From: Paenibacillus nasutitermitis
GTDB taxonomy: Bacteria; Bacillota; Bacilli; Paenibacillales; Paenibacillaceae
Assembly: GCF_014641075.1 (NCBI RefSeq)
Contig: NZ_BMHP01000019.1
Coordinates: forward strand, 1-46,122
Direction of reading: 5' to 3'
Length of the DNA stretch: 46,122 bases
Shown: positions 33,313-41,364 of the stretch, in pieces
Position numbering within the stretch: the first letter of the stretch is position 1
Layout of the letters: each line of letters starts with the position of its first letter
The notes under the pieces: generated by a model
What the model saw: only the letters and a program-made list of their open reading frames with translations
Database searches by the model: none
What the model was told of the DNA's origin: nothing
Program-made: the position numbers and the translations under genes

Positions 33313-36300
33313 ATGATGCATAATTTGGGCTATCCTAGCCGGAGTCCCGACCTTGATGTTTATCCCGGCTTTGTTGATCCTCCCGAAGGATATGGGGAAG
33401 TCGCATTTTATTGGTGGGTAGGCGAGCCGCTTACTAAGGAACGGCTAGCATGGCAATTGGAGCAGTTAAAGGATCGTCATATTTCAGCTTTACAAATCAA
33501 TTATGCACACAGTGATCAAGGGGGCGAAGCCTACGGGCTTACGATTTCCAGCGAACCACCTCTATTTTCTGATGAGTGGTGGGAATTGTTTGTCTGGTTT
33601 GCAGAAAAAGCAGGATCATACGGAATAGCAGTCAGTCTAAGCGATTATACATTGTGCGCTCCGGGACAAGGATGGTATACGGATGAGATTTTAGCCAAAA
33701 AACCAGACATATCCGGCTTGATATTGAAGCATATGGTCTATCATGTGGAAGACGATGATACGGAGTGGAAGCTTCCCGAACATACAATTTCCATTACAGC
33801 CCTATTGAGTGAAGGTGAGCTTGAGACGGGTCTAAACCCTATTGATCTAACATCCTTTGTCAAAGAATCAACTTTAAATTGGCAAAAACCTAGTGGGGAA
33901 TGGAACATTGTTATTGTATATGCAGAGAGGCAACTGAACTCAATTGATCCAATGAATGAACATAGCGGGTCAATGGTTATTGAACATTTTTTTCAGCGAT
34001 TTGAAGACAAATTAGCTGGAATGCATCAAGCCCGACTAGGGTTCTTCTTTTCTGATGAATTGGATCTCGGAATTAAAGGTAATATGTGGAACGATCAATT
34101 TCGCGAGTTGTTCATGAAATTGAAAGGCTATGATATTGTACCGGAATTGGCGGCATTGTTCATGGATATCGGCCCCAGAACGCCCAAGATTCGTTTAGAC
34201 TATTCGGATGTAATCGTTCGTTTGTCAGAGCAACATTACTTTATTCCTATTTATGAATGGCATCGTAAACGAGGATTGATTTATGGCTGCGATCATGGCG
34301 GCAGAGGCAAGGATACTACGGAATTCGGCGATTACTTTCGAACGCAACGTTGGAATCAGGGACCCGGTTGCGATCAACCGCTGCTTCAATGCGATTTAAT
34401 TAAGAACAAAGTAGCCAGTTCAATTGCTCATCTCTACGAGCGTCCACGTACTTGGCTGGAAGGCTTCTATGGCAGCGGATGGGGAACTAGCACGGCAGAT
34501 TTAACGGATGCGATATTCAAGAATTTTGTGACGGGTCATAATTTGTTGACACTCCATGGACTTTATTATACGACTTACGGTGGATGGTGGGAGTGGGCGC
34601 CTCCTTGTAATCATTTTCGCATGCCTTACTGGCAACATATGCAGCCATTACTTGCTTGCACGGAGCGACTAAGCTATTTGCTCAGTCAAGGTGTGCATAT
34701 TTGCGATGTCGCTGTCATGTACCCTGTAGCCAGTATGGAAGCGGCAATGGATGGAGAGCATTCAGTTAATCTTGCTTTTGATGCGGGAGAATACCTATAC
34801 AGAAATGGCATCGATTTTGACTTTATTGACTTTGAGTCCTTAGAGCGCGCAGAAACGCATGACGGAAGATTACTGGTCGCGGGGGAAGCTTACCGGGTTC
34901 TAATCCTACCTGCGATGCGTGCCTTACGTTATTCAACATTACAAAAAGCACTTGAATTCTATAAGGCCGGAGGGTTGGTGCTTGCTTTGGAGCGACTGCC
35001 TGAGGCGAGTGAAAGGAAGGGGCGGAACGATTCCCGATTAGATGACATGGTAAGCGTACTATTCGGATGTTCCGCTAAGGAGGCTGCCGCTCTTAATGAC
35101 AGGGGACTGATGAACCACAATGATACCGGAGGAGTTTCGGCAGTTGCGTACTCATTCATGGAAATGGAGAACTTGATCTCCCGACAAATTACGCGTGACT
35201 TTTATTGCAGCGATCAGCAGTCGGCGGATCAATTTGTTTATATACAGCACCGTCATATTGGTGCCCGTCACATTTATGCAGTTTACGGGGCAGCTGTGAA
35301 CTCGGAATGCTTCTTCCGCTGTCATGGCGAATTAGAGCTGTGGAATCCATGGAACGGTTCAAGCGAACCTCTTCAGGCAGCACGAGTTACATCTGAGGGA
35401 ACCTATCTCCGGCTTCCATTAGGGCCTTTTCAGGTGCAGTTAATTGTATTCACTCCACGTGCAGAAGCGCAAGAAGATGCTTCAGATCCGCAAGCGGTGA
35501 TTGCAGGAGTCTATGGCGACCATCTGCGTACCGTGCAATTGGATGGAGAATGGAGCTTCCGACTCAGGCCTACAATGGATAATCGTTTCGGAGACTATAG
35601 ACAGCCCCCCGAAAATCATTTAATCGGGGCAGAGGCGCGACAATTCCGTTTTGCATTGGAGGAGGAACTGGAATCACAAGACGATTGGAGCTCTCCAACG
35701 TTTAATGATTCCGAATGGCAGCGGGTTACATACAGTTATGGCCCGTATTTGTGGAAACTGGGACCTTTGTTTAGTGAAGCATGCACGAATCAATTAGAAG
35801 CTGAATTAATTGCTCTCTCCGTTTCTCCAGAAGGACAGTATATTCAAATGGGAGACCAAAAAGTCAGATGGTCACGATACGAATTTTCCATGAGATACGG
35901 AATTGAGCATGATCCTGGGCACCAAGGATATCATGGATTGAAGGGTGAAATGTCAGATGATTTTATTGCGACAGGTCATCGAACGTTTTCCTTCACTGAA
36001 ACGGAATACAGTTTAGAGGAAGCTGGAGAAGTGACCTATTATTGGTCCTCATTCGATGCAAAAGGCGATACGACGGCTCGTATTTGCTTAGGTGGAAATA
36101 TTCCGGATACAATTTGGCTAAATGGAAGTGAAGTTGAAAATAATTTGGTGACAGTGAATGTCTTGCCAGGTATGAATTATATGCTGATTAAGTATTCGAT
36201 GCCAGGTCGAGGACACGTTATTGTCGAAAGCATAAGCTCCCCTGAACACTTGCGACAGCAGCTACCACTGGCAATGTCCTGGTTTAATAAACCCGGTGTT

Positions 36301-36966
36301 ATGAGGTATGATGTTTATCCAAATCAAACACGAGCGGGGTGGTATCGTTTCAGTGCCGCCCCGGGATTGGAATCCTTTGATCTGGTTGCTTTTGGTAGCA
36401 TTCAGGTATGGGTGAACGGGGTAGAACGGAAGGTTGAACAACGGGGTAATCGTTCGGATGACAGCAGAGTATATCATGTAGCCTTGAAGCAGAGGGAACA
36501 AGGCATCAGCGTTGTCGCTATAAGAATGCTTTATGACAAACCTCTTTACGGCGGGGCTGCTTTCCCAGAGCCGATTCAACTGCGTTGCGGAGAAGGAGAA
36601 ATATTACTGGGCGATTGGTCACTGATTGATTCGCTGACCTGTTACTCAGGAGGCGCTGTATACCGCAAGCAATTCAATTTTACAGATTTGAAATTTAAAG
36701 CTACATCTACTGTGAAATTGGATCTTGGCAACGTTTCAGCAACTGCGGAAATTCATCTTAATGGTCATTTGGTTCAGACGCTTGTTTCTCCTCCTTGGCA
36801 AATCGATGTTACATCATGGGTGCGTGAGGGAAACAATAATATTGAGATTGTTGTTTATAACACATTGGCCAATCATTATGTTACGATTCCTACTCGTTAT
36901 CGCGGTAATCTTTGCTCGGGGCTTCTTGGTCCGGTGAAGCTGTTAATATGCAATCGGAATCATTGA
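33313..36966 (+). CDS. GH106-like alpha-L-rhamnosidase
   Basis: This is a large intracellular glycosidase of 1217 residues with no signal peptide. The N-terminus GYGEVAFYWWVGEPLTKERL and QLEQLKDRHISALQINY matches the opening barrel strands of GH106 (PF17132). LGFFFSDELDLG and YGCDHGGRGKDTTEFGDYFR lie in the barrel and carry acidic residues in likely catalytic positions. The C-terminal half has jelly-roll modules (KQFNFTDLKFKATSTVKLDL, ATAEIHLNGHLV) that resemble GH2-type sandwich domains. ATG 33313 follows GAGAGGTG. It starts 101 bp after the SLH protein and 20 bp before the GH43-type remnant. It would remove rhamnose from imported oligosaccharides. GH2-type activity cannot be excluded. Confidence 0.78.
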   Translation: MMHNLGYPSRSPDLDVYPGFVDPPEGYGEVAFYWWVGEPLTKERLAWQLEQLKDRHISALQINYAHSDQGGEAYGLTISSEPPLFSDEWWELFVWFAEKAGSYGIAVSLSDYTLCAPGQGWYTDEILAKKPDISGLILKHMVYHVEDDDTEWKLPEHTISITALLSEGELETGLNPIDLTSFVKESTLNWQKPSGEWNIVIVYAERQLNSIDPMNEHSGSMVIEHFFQRFEDKLAGMHQARLGFFFSDELDLGIKGNMWNDQFRELFMKLKGYDIVPELAALFMDIGPRTPKIRLDYSDVIVRLSEQHYFIPIYEWHRKRGLIYGCDHGGRGKDTTEFGDYFRTQRWNQGPGCDQPLLQCDLIKNKVASSIAHLYERPRTWLEGFYGSGWGTSTADLTDAIFKNFVTGHNLLTLHGLYYTTYGGWWEWAPPCNHFRMPYWQHMQPLLACTERLSYLLSQGVHICDVAVMYPVASMEAAMDGEHSVNLAFDAGEYLYRNGIDFDFIDFESLERAETHDGRLLVAGEAYRVLILPAMRALRYSTLQKALEFYKAGGLVLALERLPEASERKGRNDSRLDDMVSVLFGCSAKEAAALNDRGLMNHNDTGGVSAVAYSFMEMENLISRQITRDFYCSDQQSADQFVYIQHRHIGARHIYAVYGAAVNSECFFRCHGELELWNPWNGSSEPLQAARVTSEGTYLRLPLGPFQVQLIVFTPRAEAQEDASDPQAVIAGVYGDHLRTVQLDGEWSFRLRPTMDNRFGDYRQPPENHLIGAEARQFRFALEEELESQDDWSSPTFNDSEWQRVTYSYGPYLWKLGPLFSEACTNQLEAELIALSVSPEGQYIQMGDQKVRWSRYEFSMRYGIEHDPGHQGYHGLKGEMSDDFIATGHRTFSFTETEYSLEEAGEVTYYWSSFDAKGDTTARICLGGNIPDTIWLNGSEVENNLVTVNVLPGMNYMLIKYSMPGRGHVIVESISSPEHLRQQLPLAMSWFNKPGVMRYDVYPNQTRAGWYRFSAAPGLESFDLVAFGSIQVWVNGVERKVEQRGNRSDDSRVYHVALKQREQGISVVAIRMLYDKPLYGGAAFPEPIQLRCGEGEILLGDWSLIDSLTCYSGGAVYRKQFNFTDLKFKATSTVKLDLGNVSATAEIHLNGHLVQTLVSPPWQIDVTSWVREGNNNIEIVVYNTLANHYVTIPTRYRGNLCSGLLGPVKLLICNRNH

Positions 36967-36986
36967 TCATTCTAAGGAGTGAAATC

Positions 36987-37819
36987 ATGGGCAATCTCTT
37001 TTATAATAACCTGCTTCCGGCTTCCAGACAGGGCTGATTCAGGATGGAGGATTACTACATTTGGTGCGCCTCTCCGGTCTATGGTGATGACGGACGTTTT
37101 CATCTATTCGCTTCAAGGTGGCGTAAGGAATTGGGGTTTGGTCATCAATGGTTATTCAATTCGTTGAAGTATGGAATAACAAAAGAATAGGATTGGCGAC
37201 GGCTCCTTCTGTATTGGGGCCTTGGACAAGACAGGATGTTCCGCTCCTTGAGCCGCGGAGGCCAGGCTTTTGGGACTGCACTATTACAACGAATCCATCC
37301 GCTGCCATTCTGCCGGACGGAACGACCTATTTGATATAGACCTATTTGATATATAAGTCAAGAGAGTATGCGATGTCCACGTTAAGGCTGGGAATTGCAA
37401 TAGCGGAGCGGCCTGAAGGGCCGTATCGGCGTTTGCAGACCGATACTATACTGCAGTTTGACAACCCGGATTTTCATGTGGAAGATCCTTTTATCTGGCA
37501 TGCCGACGGATTGTTCCATATGTTGGTGAAGGATGATTTTAAAAACAATAGCGGTGGTTTAACCGGAGAATGGGGGGCGGGAATATATGCTACAAGCAAA
37601 AAATGCATCCAGTGGCATGTACACCCTTCTCCGAAAGCATATAGTAGGACAATTATGTGGGATGACGGGACAACCAGTTGCCCTGCGAATCTAGAGCGCC
37701 CGAATTTACTTTTTCATAACGGCAAACCGACGCATCTGTTTCTCGCAACAGGCAACGGGCCTGCCCCTTACACATTTGAGGACGAAACATGGAATATGGT
37801 AATACCGCTTCATTTATGA
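36987..37819 (+). pseudogene. GH43/GH117-type five-bladed glycosidase, decayed
   Basis: ATG 36987 follows AAGGAGTG. The family opening LFYNNLLPASRQG is broken by TGA (37035), then continues FRMEDYYIWCASPVYGDDGR and FHLFASRW. Near 37163 a deletion of roughly 80 codons with a frame change joins to VEVWNNKRIGLATAPSVLGP. At 37325-37354 a 15-base in-frame tandem duplication (TYLI, stop, TYLIYKS) creates a TAG. The remainder, to 37819, includes PDFHVEDPFIWHADGLFHML and reads normally. Three independent lesions mean the enzyme is lost. It was the last gene of the glycan operon. Confidence 0.8.
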
Positions 37820-37900
37820 GTTCAAGTTATTATTTATTGAGTTAAGCTTCTGAAAAGGCAAACCGAATTATAATAGTCGATTTGACCTCCCAAATGAAAT

Positions 37901-37955
37901 GGTGAGTAGAAAGCTATCGTATCTCTGATTACTTTCTCTACTGACACCTTTTATT
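37901..37955 (+). terminator. Probable terminator of the glycan operon
   Basis: GGTGAGTAGAAAG and CTTTCTCTACTGACACC pair with two small bulges, followed by TTTTATTT. Confidence 0.55.
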
Positions 37956-37966
37956 TGGAGAGGAGA

Positions 37967-38029
37967 ATGAACATGAAGCTGGCTCTATTCCGGGATTCAG
38001 AAGCGATGCCTTCCACTATCGGATGCTGA
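37967..38029 (+). pseudogene. Truncated ORF start
   Basis: A strong GGAGAGGAG (37957-37965) precedes ATG at 37967 and 37973. Only MKLALFRDSEAMPSTIGC follows before a stop. It is a start region whose gene was deleted. The family is not recognisable. Confidence 0.4.
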
Positions 38030-38089
38030 GTGAAAGTCGGAATACGTGCGGGAGCTATCTCAATTTTTTTATGTTAGAAATATCGAAGG

Positions 38090-38178
38090 ATACTCTCGCA
38101 TAGGCAAAACTGTCGAAAGGCAGTGACGCAAAGCCACGGATCTTCTCACTATCTTAGTGATGACCGCCGGGTTACCCA
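38090..38178 (+). ncRNA. Cyclic di-GMP-I (GEMM) riboswitch aptamer
   Basis: The conserved GEMM-I parts are in order: a purine-rich AGGCAAAAC strand with P1b arm CTGTC, the GAAA tetraloop (38115-38118), GGCAG, then GACGCAAAGCC (38125-38135). A variable second stem follows (TCTTCTCACTATCTTAGTGATGA region), closed by GCCGGGTTACC (38166-38176). This order and these motifs fit the c-di-GMP-I consensus. A terminator hairpin follows at 38187, so the switch probably acts by transcription control. No intact gene follows: the next features are two GACAAGAAC elements. Confidence 0.88.
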
Positions 38179-38186
38179 ATTTTGCC

Positions 38187-38215
38187 AAGCACGGCCTAAT
38201 CGGTCGTGCTTTTGT
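38187..38215 (+). terminator. Riboswitch expression-platform terminator
   Basis: AAGCACGGCC, loop TAATC, GGTCGTGCTT gives a 10-bp stem (one G-T pair), then TTTG. It lies 10 nt after the aptamer, the expected place for a ligand-controlled terminator. Confidence 0.65.
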
Positions 38216-38339
38216 TATTGGAGAATTGGAGGGGAAACAGATATTCAAACAGAGAAGTGCATTCCTTATTATCAGAAATCCTGCGAGAGGAATTTACCCA
38301 ATTGAAAAACTGCAAGTTGACTCAGCATTTTTGCCGGGT
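38216..38339 (+). pseudogene. Remnant of the riboswitch-controlled gene
   Basis: GGAGGGG (38229-38235) is present. A plausible frame from GTG 38258 reads HSLLSEILREEFTQLKNCKL, then TQHFCR, and runs into unit 1 of E5. This may be the first codons of the lost regulated gene. The call is tentative. Confidence 0.3.
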
Positions 38340-38528
38340 GACAAGAACATGATCTCATTGAAGGCGGCGTAAATCGCGGCTTTTTTGTTTTATGGGATAA
38401 GGTTCTTGTCAAAACCCAATGACAAGAACCTTATCCCATTCCCGATTTTGACAAGAACATGATCTCATTCCCGACGGAATGCAGGAAAGTGGAGATCTTA
38501 ACGACTAAGCTAACGGACAGTAGAGCGT
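38336..38528 (+). repeat. GACAAGAAC element E5 with tail and CTAACG core
   Basis: Units: + 38340, - 38402, + 38421, + 38450. The hairpin AAGGCGGCGTAAATCGCGGC with TTTTTT lies between the first two. Units 2 and 3 are a perfect inverted repeat with 19-bp arms (ATGGGATAAGGTTCTTGTC). In E4 the corresponding arms carry mismatches. The tail GGAATGCAGGAAAGTGGAG leads to AAGCTAACGGACAG (38507-38520). Confidence 0.85.
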
Positions 38529-38576
38529 GGTGTTGCCTTATTGAACTATTGGGGAGTTATTGCAGTATTATATATC

Positions 38577-38768
38577 TGTCGGACGACAAGAACATCAATA
38601 CAACGGAAGTCGCATATACTGCGGTTTTTTAATTTTTTGTATAGAAGTTCTTGTCGTTTACTCAAGACAAGAACTTCTATACAAAGCCGTATTAGGACAA
38701 GAACTTCTATACACTGCCGTAGGCCAATATTACACGAGTTATTAAGCTAACGGGCAGATTAGTTTAAC
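38577..38768 (+). repeat. GACAAGAAC element E6 with CTAACG core
   Basis: Units: + 38585, - 38647, + 38666, + 38696. A short GC hairpin (AGTCGCATATACTGCGGTTT) lies between the first two, followed by a T-run. Units 2 and 3 form a perfect 18-bp inverted repeat. It is nearly identical to E2, and here the tail continues into an intact AAGCTAACGGGCAGATTAGT core (38744-38763), the left border of the cassette array. Confidence 0.85.
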
Positions 38769-38845
38769 AAATATTTAAATAAATCTCCTCTTCGAAACCA
38801 TAAATGGTACGATTATGTAAAACATTAGAAAGGAGTTTAGTTGAA

Positions 38846-39301
38846 ATGATTTATCCTAAAATTGTACTGATGGCAGTATTGTTATTACTCGCAGGATGCT
38901 CAGCAGAAAAACCTATTCCCGAGAACAAAGATTGGAAAGTCAGCCATCTGTTCAAATCAGGTGCCTATACGATGATAGGACAAGAAGGGAAACTGGGGTT
39001 TATTTATGATAATGGTGAAGTAGTCCGTTTTTATCCGAATAAAAAACAAAAATATATGTGGCACTTTTGGGGAAAACCTGAAGAACTACAAGGTTCATTA
39101 AAAGTAATGGGTATTAGCAAAGAAACAGGAGAAAAAATCACTGTAATTGACGCCTTAGAATTAGGTGGACCTAATAATGGAGCTGACGGACACACTCCTT
39201 CACAAATGTCATTACCTTCACCTGGTCTTTGGAGATTAGATGCTTATATCGGTGAAAAACTTTTTGGCAGTATAATGGTTCAAGTTCACAATCAAAAATG
39301 A
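38846..39301 (+). CDS. DUF4871-like lipoprotein (cassette 1)
   Basis: This is a small exported lipoprotein of 151 residues from ATG 38846, set by AAAGGAG (38829-38835). The signal peptide MIYPKIVLMAVLLLLAGC has the lipobox LLAGC. The mature domain (DWKVSHLFKSGAYTMIGQEG, KLGFIYDNGEVVRFYPNKKQ, KYMWHFWG) resembles the DUF4871 family of Bacillus/Paenibacillus envelope proteins. Its function is unknown. It lies between the right core at 38744 and the repeat unit at 39316, so it is a complete cassette with about 75 bp of leader. Confidence 0.75.
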   Translation: MIYPKIVLMAVLLLLAGCSAEKPIPENKDWKVSHLFKSGAYTMIGQEGKLGFIYDNGEVVRFYPNKKQKYMWHFWGKPEELQGSLKVMGISKETGEKITVIDALELGGPNNGADGHTPSQMSLPSPGLWRLDAYIGEKLFGSIMVQVHNQK

Positions 39302-39315
39302 AGAATTATCGTTAC

Positions 39316-39405
39316 ACTAACGGGAAACGTTAGTTTTAATGAACCAAGGAGCAGTTTGCCGTCAGCAGCAGCTCCATTTTTCATTAAGCTAAAGGGCAGG
39401 ATAAT
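39316..39405 (+). repeat. Cassette repeat unit 1
   Basis: The left core ACTAACG-GGAAA-CGTTAGT (39316-39334) is a perfect 7-bp inverted repeat. The hairpin GGAGC...GCTCC (39348-39375) has GTTTGCCGTCAGCAG inside the loop. The right core AAGCTAAAGGGCAGG (39386-39400) has one change in CTAACGG. Confidence 0.75.
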
Positions 39406-39412
39406 TACAAAA

Positions 39413-39423
39413 TGTGGTATTAT
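39413..39423 (+). promoter_or_regulatory. Cassette promoter, extended -10
   Basis: TGTGGTATTAT contains an extended -10 (TGG-TATTAT) 12 bp after the right core. The identical 11-mer occurs after the right core at 43683. It suggests that cassettes carry their own promoters. Confidence 0.45.
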
Positions 39424-39487
39424 AAAGGGTGCTAAAAACGTATTGAAAATGTGAATCATCTCACTCCAATTTAAAGGAGCTTTTATA

Positions 39488-39973
39488 ATGAAAGTTGTGA
39501 ATGCTACAAATGATGATCTGAACGAATGGTTGGAATTAGCTTCTGAAGTTGAATACCTCTTTGGTCCAATGGTAAGTGATCCAAAATTTATTCAGGCACT
39601 TGAGAAAAATATTAATCAATGTAACGCATTCTGTGTCAGGGAAAACGATGGATTACCTGGTTCACGCTTACTGGGTGGAGTTTTATTTTCGTCAGCAGGT
39701 GCCCCAAGCTACAAGATTGGATGGTTAGCGGTTTCATCTCGAGCGAGAAACAAAGGTATAGCAACAGAACTACTGCGACATATATTGAAACTTGTTGAAT
39801 TACCAGCAGAAGTATCAGTTACTACATTTGGTGATGATATCCCAGATGGACGGCCTGCGAGAAACTTATATCAGAAGTTTGGATTTGTGTCCCAAATGGA
39901 GTCAATTCCAAATGGTCCAGAAGGCGGTAGTCGTCAAAATTTCAAGCTGCATTACACAGAAGTCCTAAGCTAA
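39488..39973 (+). CDS. GNAT acetyltransferase (cassette 2)
   Basis: This GNAT-fold protein of 161 residues has the acetyl-CoA loop at SSRARNKGIATELLRHILKL, the strand-4 region YKIGWLAVS before it and NLYQKFGFVS near the C-terminus. ATG 39488 follows AAAGGAGC. It is cytosolic and the substrate is unknown; such genes are common cassette cargo, often acting on antibiotics or metabolites. The stop codon TAA is the TAA of the downstream CTAACGG core (AGC-TAA-CGG), so the coding end and the repeat overlap. Confidence 0.85.
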   Translation: MKVVNATNDDLNEWLELASEVEYLFGPMVSDPKFIQALEKNINQCNAFCVRENDGLPGSRLLGGVLFSSAGAPSYKIGWLAVSSRARNKGIATELLRHILKLVELPAEVSVTTFGDDIPDGRPARNLYQKFGFVSQMESIPNGPEGGSRQNFKLHYTEVLS

Positions 39974-40060
39974 CGGAGAACGATAGTTGAATCGTTCTAG
40001 GGAGCAGTTTGCTGTAGCAGTTGCTCCCTGTTTTCATTAAGCTAAAGGGCAGTTTAGTTC
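39968..40060 (+). repeat. Cassette repeat unit 2
   Basis: The left core is AGCTAACGGAGAACGATAGT (39968-39987). The hairpin AGGGAGCA...TGCTCCCT (39999-40029) carries GTTTGCTGTAGCAG in the loop. The right core is AAGCTAAAGGGCAGTTTAGT (40039-40058). It is very similar to unit 1, including the loop. Confidence 0.75.
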
Positions 40061-40116
40061 CAGTAGATAAATTTGTGAGGTTAGCTTAGTTGAATCTTTT
40101 TATTTGCAGCTATCCC

Positions 40117-40147
40117 TTGCATGTGACGTAACGTTATCCCTTAATCT
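40117..40147 (+). promoter_or_regulatory. MerR-type promoter (19-bp spacer) of the epimerase-MerR operon
   Basis: TTGCAT, a 19-bp spacer GTGACGTAACGTTATCCCT, then TAATCT. The long spacer with an ACGT-A-ACGT dyad marks a MerR-controlled promoter. The same core sits in the promoter at 14559. The cognate regulator is probably the MerR-methyltransferase encoded second in this operon. Confidence 0.75.
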
Positions 40148-40184
40148 TGGTTTCAAGACACTATGAATTAGGGGGAAGGTTACA

Positions 40185-41345
40185 ATGATGACTGAGCGCA
40201 AAAAAATAATGGTGATATTAGGCACCCGTCCAGAAGCTACCAAACTAGGACCAATAGTCCAAGAACTTAGAAAATATCCCGAATGGTTTGAAACAAAAAT
40301 GGTTGTCACAGGACAACAAAAGGAACAACTTTATCAAGCACTTTCGCATTTTAATATCCAGCCCGACGTCGACTTGTCCCTTATGAAAGAACAACAAACC
40401 CTTGCCTATATTATGTCTACCGCAATTACTGGCTTGGACCAAATTATTGTAAAAGAAAGACCAGATTTAATTTTAGTCCACGGAGATACTCAAACCACAT
40501 TGTGCGGCGGTCTGGTTGCATTCTTTCATAAAATCCCAGTTGGACATGTAGAGGCAGGATTGCGGTCGTACAACAAGTACTCCCCTTGGCCAGAAGAAGT
40601 AAACAGAAAGCTAGTTGACGTTGTTACCGATTTCTTGTTTGCCCCGACTATTATGAGCAGAGACAACCTACTTCGTGAAGGCTTTAGCGAAAACAATATT
40701 TTTGTATCTGGACAAACAGCTGTGGATGCCGCGATCATGACGAATCGCTCCGATTATAAATTTCACGATAAAAGATTAACAGAGATTCTAAACCAAGATA
40801 GTAGAATTATAACAATTACAGCCCACAGAAAAGAAAATTACGGTGACCCAATGCTCCGAATGTTCCGTGCCATAAGACGTATTGCTGATAACCATCCTGA
40901 TGTTTCAATTGTTTATCCAGTACATTTGAGTCCAATCGTTCGCGAAACGGCCATCAATATCCTATCGGGTCACGAAAGAATTCATTTGCTTTATCCGATT
41001 GATTACCCCGACATGATTAATCTGATTTCCCGTTCCTATCTGCTTTTAAGTGATTCCGGAGGACTGCAAGAAGAAGCCCCTGTGTTCCATAAACCGCTTG
41101 TACTAATGCGTGATACGACAGAGCGTCCTGAAGCTGTTGCGGCTAATGCGGTTTATCTTGCAGGTACGGAAGAAGAGGCCATATATGCCGTAACGACAAG
41201 ACTGCTTACAGATATGAATTTTTATAACACTATGTCAAATGCTGTGAATCCTTTTGGTGACGGTGAAGCTTCGAGACGGATTGTACAATATATTGCCCAC
41301 CATTTTGGATTGATTTATGTGAGTCCTGAACAATTTGATGCATAA
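40185..41345 (+). CDS. wecB: UDP-N-acetylglucosamine 2-epimerase, non-hydrolysing (cassette 3)
   Basis: This cytosolic enzyme of 386 residues interconverts UDP-GlcNAc and UDP-ManNAc for surface polysaccharide. The opening IMVILGTRPEATKLGPIVQE and the inner motifs LILVHGDTQTTLCG, GHVEAGLRS, ITAHRKENYGDPM and LLSDSGGLQEEAP are all characteristic. Length and ends are complete. ATG 40185 (or 40188) follows GGGGGAAGG. It is transcribed from the MerR-type promoter at 40117. The MerR-methyltransferase gene follows after 19 bp without a repeat unit between them, so both belong to one cassette or block. A wecB under a drug-sensor-type regulator is unusual; a housekeeping copy elsewhere is likely. Confidence 0.93.
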   Translation: MMTERKKIMVILGTRPEATKLGPIVQELRKYPEWFETKMVVTGQQKEQLYQALSHFNIQPDVDLSLMKEQQTLAYIMSTAITGLDQIIVKERPDLILVHGDTQTTLCGGLVAFFHKIPVGHVEAGLRSYNKYSPWPEEVNRKLVDVVTDFLFAPTIMSRDNLLREGFSENNIFVSGQTAVDAAIMTNRSDYKFHDKRLTEILNQDSRIITITAHRKENYGDPMLRMFRAIRRIADNHPDVSIVYPVHLSPIVRETAINILSGHERIHLLYPIDYPDMINLISRSYLLLSDSGGLQEEAPVFHKPLVLMRDTTERPEAVAANAVYLAGTEEEAIYAVTTRLLTDMNFYNTMSNAVNPFGDGEASRRIVQYIAHHFGLIYVSPEQFDA

Positions 41346-41364
41346 TTTTCTGGAGGCTAATAGA

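Noticed and set aside
38157..38372. 71-codon frame across the riboswitch and E5
   Set aside because: It starts inside the c-di-GMP aptamer and runs through the terminator and a repeat unit; it lacks its own initiation signals.
10173..38704. CRISPR array made of GACAAGAAC repeats
   Set aside because: Units are only 9 bp constant, in mixed orientation, four per element and with related rather than unique flanks; no cas genes.
38541..38750. Small frames inside element E6 (also around 11530 in E2)
   Set aside because: Composed of the repeat units and hairpin; the same sequence is read in several frames and copies, so it is non-coding.
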